Below, in pieces: positions 5,684 to 8,171 of a stretch of DNA of 8,171 nt (its first letter is position 1; each line of letters begins with the position of its first letter). Both the position numbers and the translations under genes were made by a program. Source of the DNA: Cellvibrionales bacterium UBA2618 (GTDB taxonomy: Bacteria > Pseudomonadota > Gammaproteobacteria > Pseudomonadales > Porticoccaceae); NCBI GenBank assembly GCA_002339165.1, contig DDJS01000114.1:1-8171 (forward strand), in the 5' to 3' direction. The notes below the pieces were generated by a model. It saw nothing but the letters and a program-made list of their open reading frames with translations, did no database searches and was not told where the DNA came from.

Positions 5684-7885
5684 TCACATCACCATATCGC
5701 GTGTCGCATTCATGATAAAGGGAAATTTTTCGCCGAGCTTAGCGCTCCAGTACATCACCCAGTATTCAATTTTTTGCATGGCACTCATCGCGAGTTTATC
5801 GGGCAACTGCTGTTGTTGCTGATCTAGAAAGGCATGGATCGACTCGGTATCATTTAAATCCAGAGTTTCGTAGAAACCAATCATGCCGCGGTGAACTTTC
5901 GCGCCGCCGAGTACGATGTTGACAAATTCTTTGTGGGTTTGTTCGCTCATATACCGTAGGTCGGGGACAATACCGTTACTTTTTGCGCTGATGCCGTGAC
6001 AGGATGCGCAATTTCGACCATACAACGTTTGCCCATGTTTGATCAATGCGCTATCCCCATTCGCCTCGTGGCCAAGTGCCATGATAGCGGTTAGCTCGTT
6101 ACTGACTAGCGGCGCGGTACGATTAAAATCACCGCGCTTAAAAACCAGCAGTCGGTTTTGATTGACTCTGTTGCGTTTGAGTTCTTCGCCAATGGTCAGC
6201 ATGACCACGCCGCCACTTCCTTGGGCTACGGCAACGTATTGCTCGCCATCGACGGTGTAACTGATGGGACCCGCTAGTACCGCACTGTCCGATTCAAACT
6301 GCCAGAGCTTATCGCCATTGACCGCGTCGTAAGCGACAAACTGTCCCTCTTGAGTACCCTGAAATACCAGATCGCCAGCGGTGCTCAGTATTCCACCATT
6401 AGACGGTTTTGGGTGACGGACGCGCCAGCGACTGCGTTTTTCTAGCGGATCCCAAGCGACTAATTCACCATAGACTAGGGCGTCCATCGAGGCCTTCGCG
6501 GCGACCCAACTTTTCGGGTCACGAGATTCATTGATATCAACACCAGTATTCCAGCGATTGATCCGGTAACTGACATCCGCATCGGCGCTAAAATAACCGG
6601 GAATATTTTGCAAGGGGATATACATCAGTCCGGTGTTTTGACTGAACGACATGGGTTGCCAATTGTGCGCTCCGTAGGGAGATGGCCAGATATAACTGCC
6701 ACCATTATTTTGATAATCCGCGTACTCGGTCTCTACCGGCCGGCCGGTTTTCATGTCAACGTGGCTTGCCCAGGTCATCTGGGCGTAGGCATCGGCGGAT
6801 AAAAGCTCGCCAGTGACGCGGTCGAGAACGTAAAAAAATCCGTTTTTGGGAGCCTGCATAATCACCGAGCGTTCCACGCCGTCGATCATCAGTTCGGCCA
6901 ACACCAGTTGTTGTGTCGCGGTATAATCCCAATTGTCTTGAGGCGTGACTTGATAATGCCAAACATATTTTCCAGTATCTGCCTCGAGGGCGAGTATCGA
7001 GCTTAGGTAGAGGTTGTCGCCGCCGCCGGGGCTGCGAATCTCGCGGTTCCACGGCGATCCGTTACCAGTGCCTATATAGACTAAGTCTAGCGCTGGGTCA
7101 TACACCAAAGAATCCCATGCGGTGCCGCCGCCGCCGCCCTCACGGTGCCAATAATCACCACTCCATGTAGCCAATGCAGCTTCCAGCGCTGGGCTTTCTT
7201 GGGTTTTTTTCGGGTCTTTGGGTACCGTGTAGACTCGCCAACGCCGCTCGCCGGTTACGGCGTCGTAGGCGCTGACAAATCCGCGCGCACCCAACTCGGA
7301 GCCGCCATTGCCGATCAACACCATGCCTTTGACCACCCGCGGTGCGCCAGTAATACTATAGTTGCTCTCAATCGGCGTGGTCTGCACTGACCAGTTGGGC
7401 TCTCCGGTCTTAGCATCGATCGCGATCAAGCGACCGTCGAGCGCGCCTAAAAATACTTGTAGTGGCTGGTCTTCATCGCCTTGCCACAACGCAACGCCTC
7501 GGTTTACTGGGCCGCAGCAAGTTTTTACTAGGTGCGTTTTTGACACCTCGGCGTCGAAGTGCCACAACTCTTGACCGGTTTTTGCATCCAGAGCGTAGGC
7601 ATGACTCCAGCCGGTACTGATGTAGATCACACCGTTGTGGACCAGCGGCGTCGCCTCCATGCCGCGTGCGGTCGAAAAGTCAAACGACCATACGAGGTCG
7701 AGTTCGTCGACGTTGTCTCGATTGATCTCATCGAGTGGACTGAAACGCTGTTCGCTATAGTCACGTCCATAGCTCAACCAGTTCGCTCCCGGTTGCTCAA
7801 TTGCGGCAGTATTGACGACTTCGGCAGCGGCGTATGCCACTGATAGATAGACTAGCAATCCCAGTATCATTTTAAGTTGTTGCAT
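5684..7885 (-). CDS. Exported PQQ-dependent quinohaemoprotein alcohol dehydrogenase
   Basis: This 733-residue periplasmic enzyme should oxidise alcohols to aldehydes with PQQ and pass electrons to its own haem c. A signal peptide covers about residues 1-20 (cleavage near AYA-A). The eight-bladed propeller shows five W-docking motifs (for example ALDAKTGQELW at 98-108 and AYDAVNGDKLW at 518-528). PQQ and metal residues seen are Glu77, the Cys123-Cys124 pair, Arg129, Thr179, Glu197, Trp257, Asn275, Asp320 in DNWDYT as catalytic base, and Lys347. Residue 322 is Thr, not the Asp that marks lanthanide enzymes, so calcium is expected. A cytochrome c domain follows: CASCH at 626-630 and probable axial Met668. 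Q689-Q693 and a roughly 40-residue tail with IEYWVMYWSAKLGEKFPF extend beyond the usual end. AAGAGGG lies eight bases before the ATG. It is transcribed separately and convergently to the other genes. Substrate is unknown. Confidence 0.95.
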   Translation of the reverse strand: MQQLKMILGLLVYLSVAYAAAEVVNTAAIEQPGANWLSYGRDYSEQRFSPLDEINRDNVDELDLVWSFDFSTARGMEATPLVHNGVIYISTGWSHAYALDAKTGQELWHFDAEVSKTHLVKTCCGPVNRGVALWQGDEDQPLQVFLGALDGRLIAIDAKTGEPNWSVQTTPIESNYSITGAPRVVKGMVLIGNGGSELGARGFVSAYDAVTGERRWRVYTVPKDPKKTQESPALEAALATWSGDYWHREGGGGGTAWDSLVYDPALDLVYIGTGNGSPWNREIRSPGGGDNLYLSSILALEADTGKYVWHYQVTPQDNWDYTATQQLVLAELMIDGVERSVIMQAPKNGFFYVLDRVTGELLSADAYAQMTWASHVDMKTGRPVETEYADYQNNGGSYIWPSPYGAHNWQPMSFSQNTGLMYIPLQNIPGYFSADADVSYRINRWNTGVDINESRDPKSWVAAKASMDALVYGELVAWDPLEKRSRWRVRHPKPSNGGILSTAGDLVFQGTQEGQFVAYDAVNGDKLWQFESDSAVLAGPISYTVDGEQYVAVAQGSGGVVMLTIGEELKRNRVNQNRLLVFKRGDFNRTAPLVSNELTAIMALGHEANGDSALIKHGQTLYGRNCASCHGISAKSNGIVPDLRYMSEQTHKEFVNIVLGGAKVHRGMIGFYETLDLNDTESIHAFLDQQQQQLPDKLAMSAMQKIEYWVMYWSAKLGEKFPFIMNATRDMVM

Positions 7886-8171
7886 GACCCCAACCCTCTT
7901 GTCGACGCATTTACACGCGCTGTATCTAAGACCACTTTTTCATACAGTCTAGCATCTCAAGTTTACGGTCGCTCGAGAGATTATAGCGCCTACGAATTGT
8001 TAGTTTACGCATCACAGGCGAAAAAAGTTCCGTCTTATTGCTCTAGATTGTGGTGCTTTCGGGCAATACTATTTAGACAAAATTTAATCGATTTTGGGCA
8101 GTGTACATTGGCTCTGCAAATGAAAATGTGGATGCACTGAATGCGCGACGCAACACGGTACTCTCCACATT
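7886..8171 (-). promoter_or_regulatory. Upstream region of the PQQ dehydrogenase gene with TATAAT
   Basis: Read on the - strand, a perfect -10 hexamer TATAAT lies at 7980-7985, about 95 bases before the start codon, giving a leader of roughly 87 bases. No good -35 is present at 15-18 bases; the best is TAAACT at 8002-8007 with three of six matches, so an activator may be needed, or the hexamer may be chance. CTCGAGAG lies just downstream of it at 7972-7979. The ribosome binding site is AAGAGGG at 7894-7900. In the right part (about 8073-8171) two - strand frames stay open to the window edge, so the tail of another gene could begin there, but no family is recognisable. Confidence 0.4.

Noticed and set aside
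7122..7136. Run of GCC/GGC triplets as a simple repeat expansion
   Set aside because: It encodes a five-glycine stretch at the conserved GGGTxWD motif of PQQ dehydrogenases, so protein constraint explains it.
8073..8171. Possible C-terminal end of a - strand gene cut by the window edge (stop at 8073-8075)
   Set aside because: Only 32 codons are open, a second frame is open as well, and no family signature is seen, so chance is a fair explanation.
8141..8171. Possible start of a + strand gene at ATG 8141
   Set aside because: Only ten codons are visible and there is no clear ribosome binding site before it.

Overview
The window is a block of accessory catabolic genes from what is most likely a heterotrophic, probably marine, gammaproteobacterium. 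This placement is inferred from moderate GC content, consensus-like AGGAG/GAGGG ribosome binding sites and the mix of gene families: a LinB/DhaA-type haloalkane dehalogenase, a FATP/FadD6-type acyl-CoA synthetase and a PQQ alcohol dehydrogenase. No rRNA, tRNA, transposase, integrase or CRISPR array is visible, so lineage confidence is low.

Layout: five genes run on the + strand and converge on one large gene on the - strand. A first pair encodes a complete haloalkane dehalogenase (128-1012) and a small DUF1330 protein (1101-1412). A 606-base non-coding stretch (1413-2018) follows, with a good intrinsic terminator near its start and several more inverted repeats. Next comes a tight three-gene run: a short-chain dehydrogenase/reductase (2019-2798), a fatty-acid-transport-type acyl-CoA synthetase (2863-4665) and a crotonase-fold protein with the three acidic residues of Delta3,5-Delta2,4-dienoyl-CoA isomerase (4728-5549), with gaps of 64 and 62 bases. 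After a 134-base convergent gap, the - strand carries an exported PQQ- and haem c-dependent alcohol dehydrogenase (5684-7885), whose own promoter region (7886-8171) has a perfect TATAAT.

How the genes could work together (inference): the dehalogenase would turn a halogenated alkane or lipid into an alcohol. The periplasmic PQQ enzyme and/or the cytoplasmic SDR could oxidise alcohols. The synthetase would activate the resulting acid to its CoA thioester, and the isomerase would reposition double bonds for beta-oxidation. No aldehyde dehydrogenase, acyl-CoA dehydrogenase, thiolase, regulator or transporter lies in the window, so the route is incomplete here and the substrate is unknown.

The least explained element is the 606-base intergenic stretch. 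Two of its hairpins have different stem sequences, yet both 3' arms run into the same imperfect 23-25 base direct repeat, which looks like a repeated structural unit.
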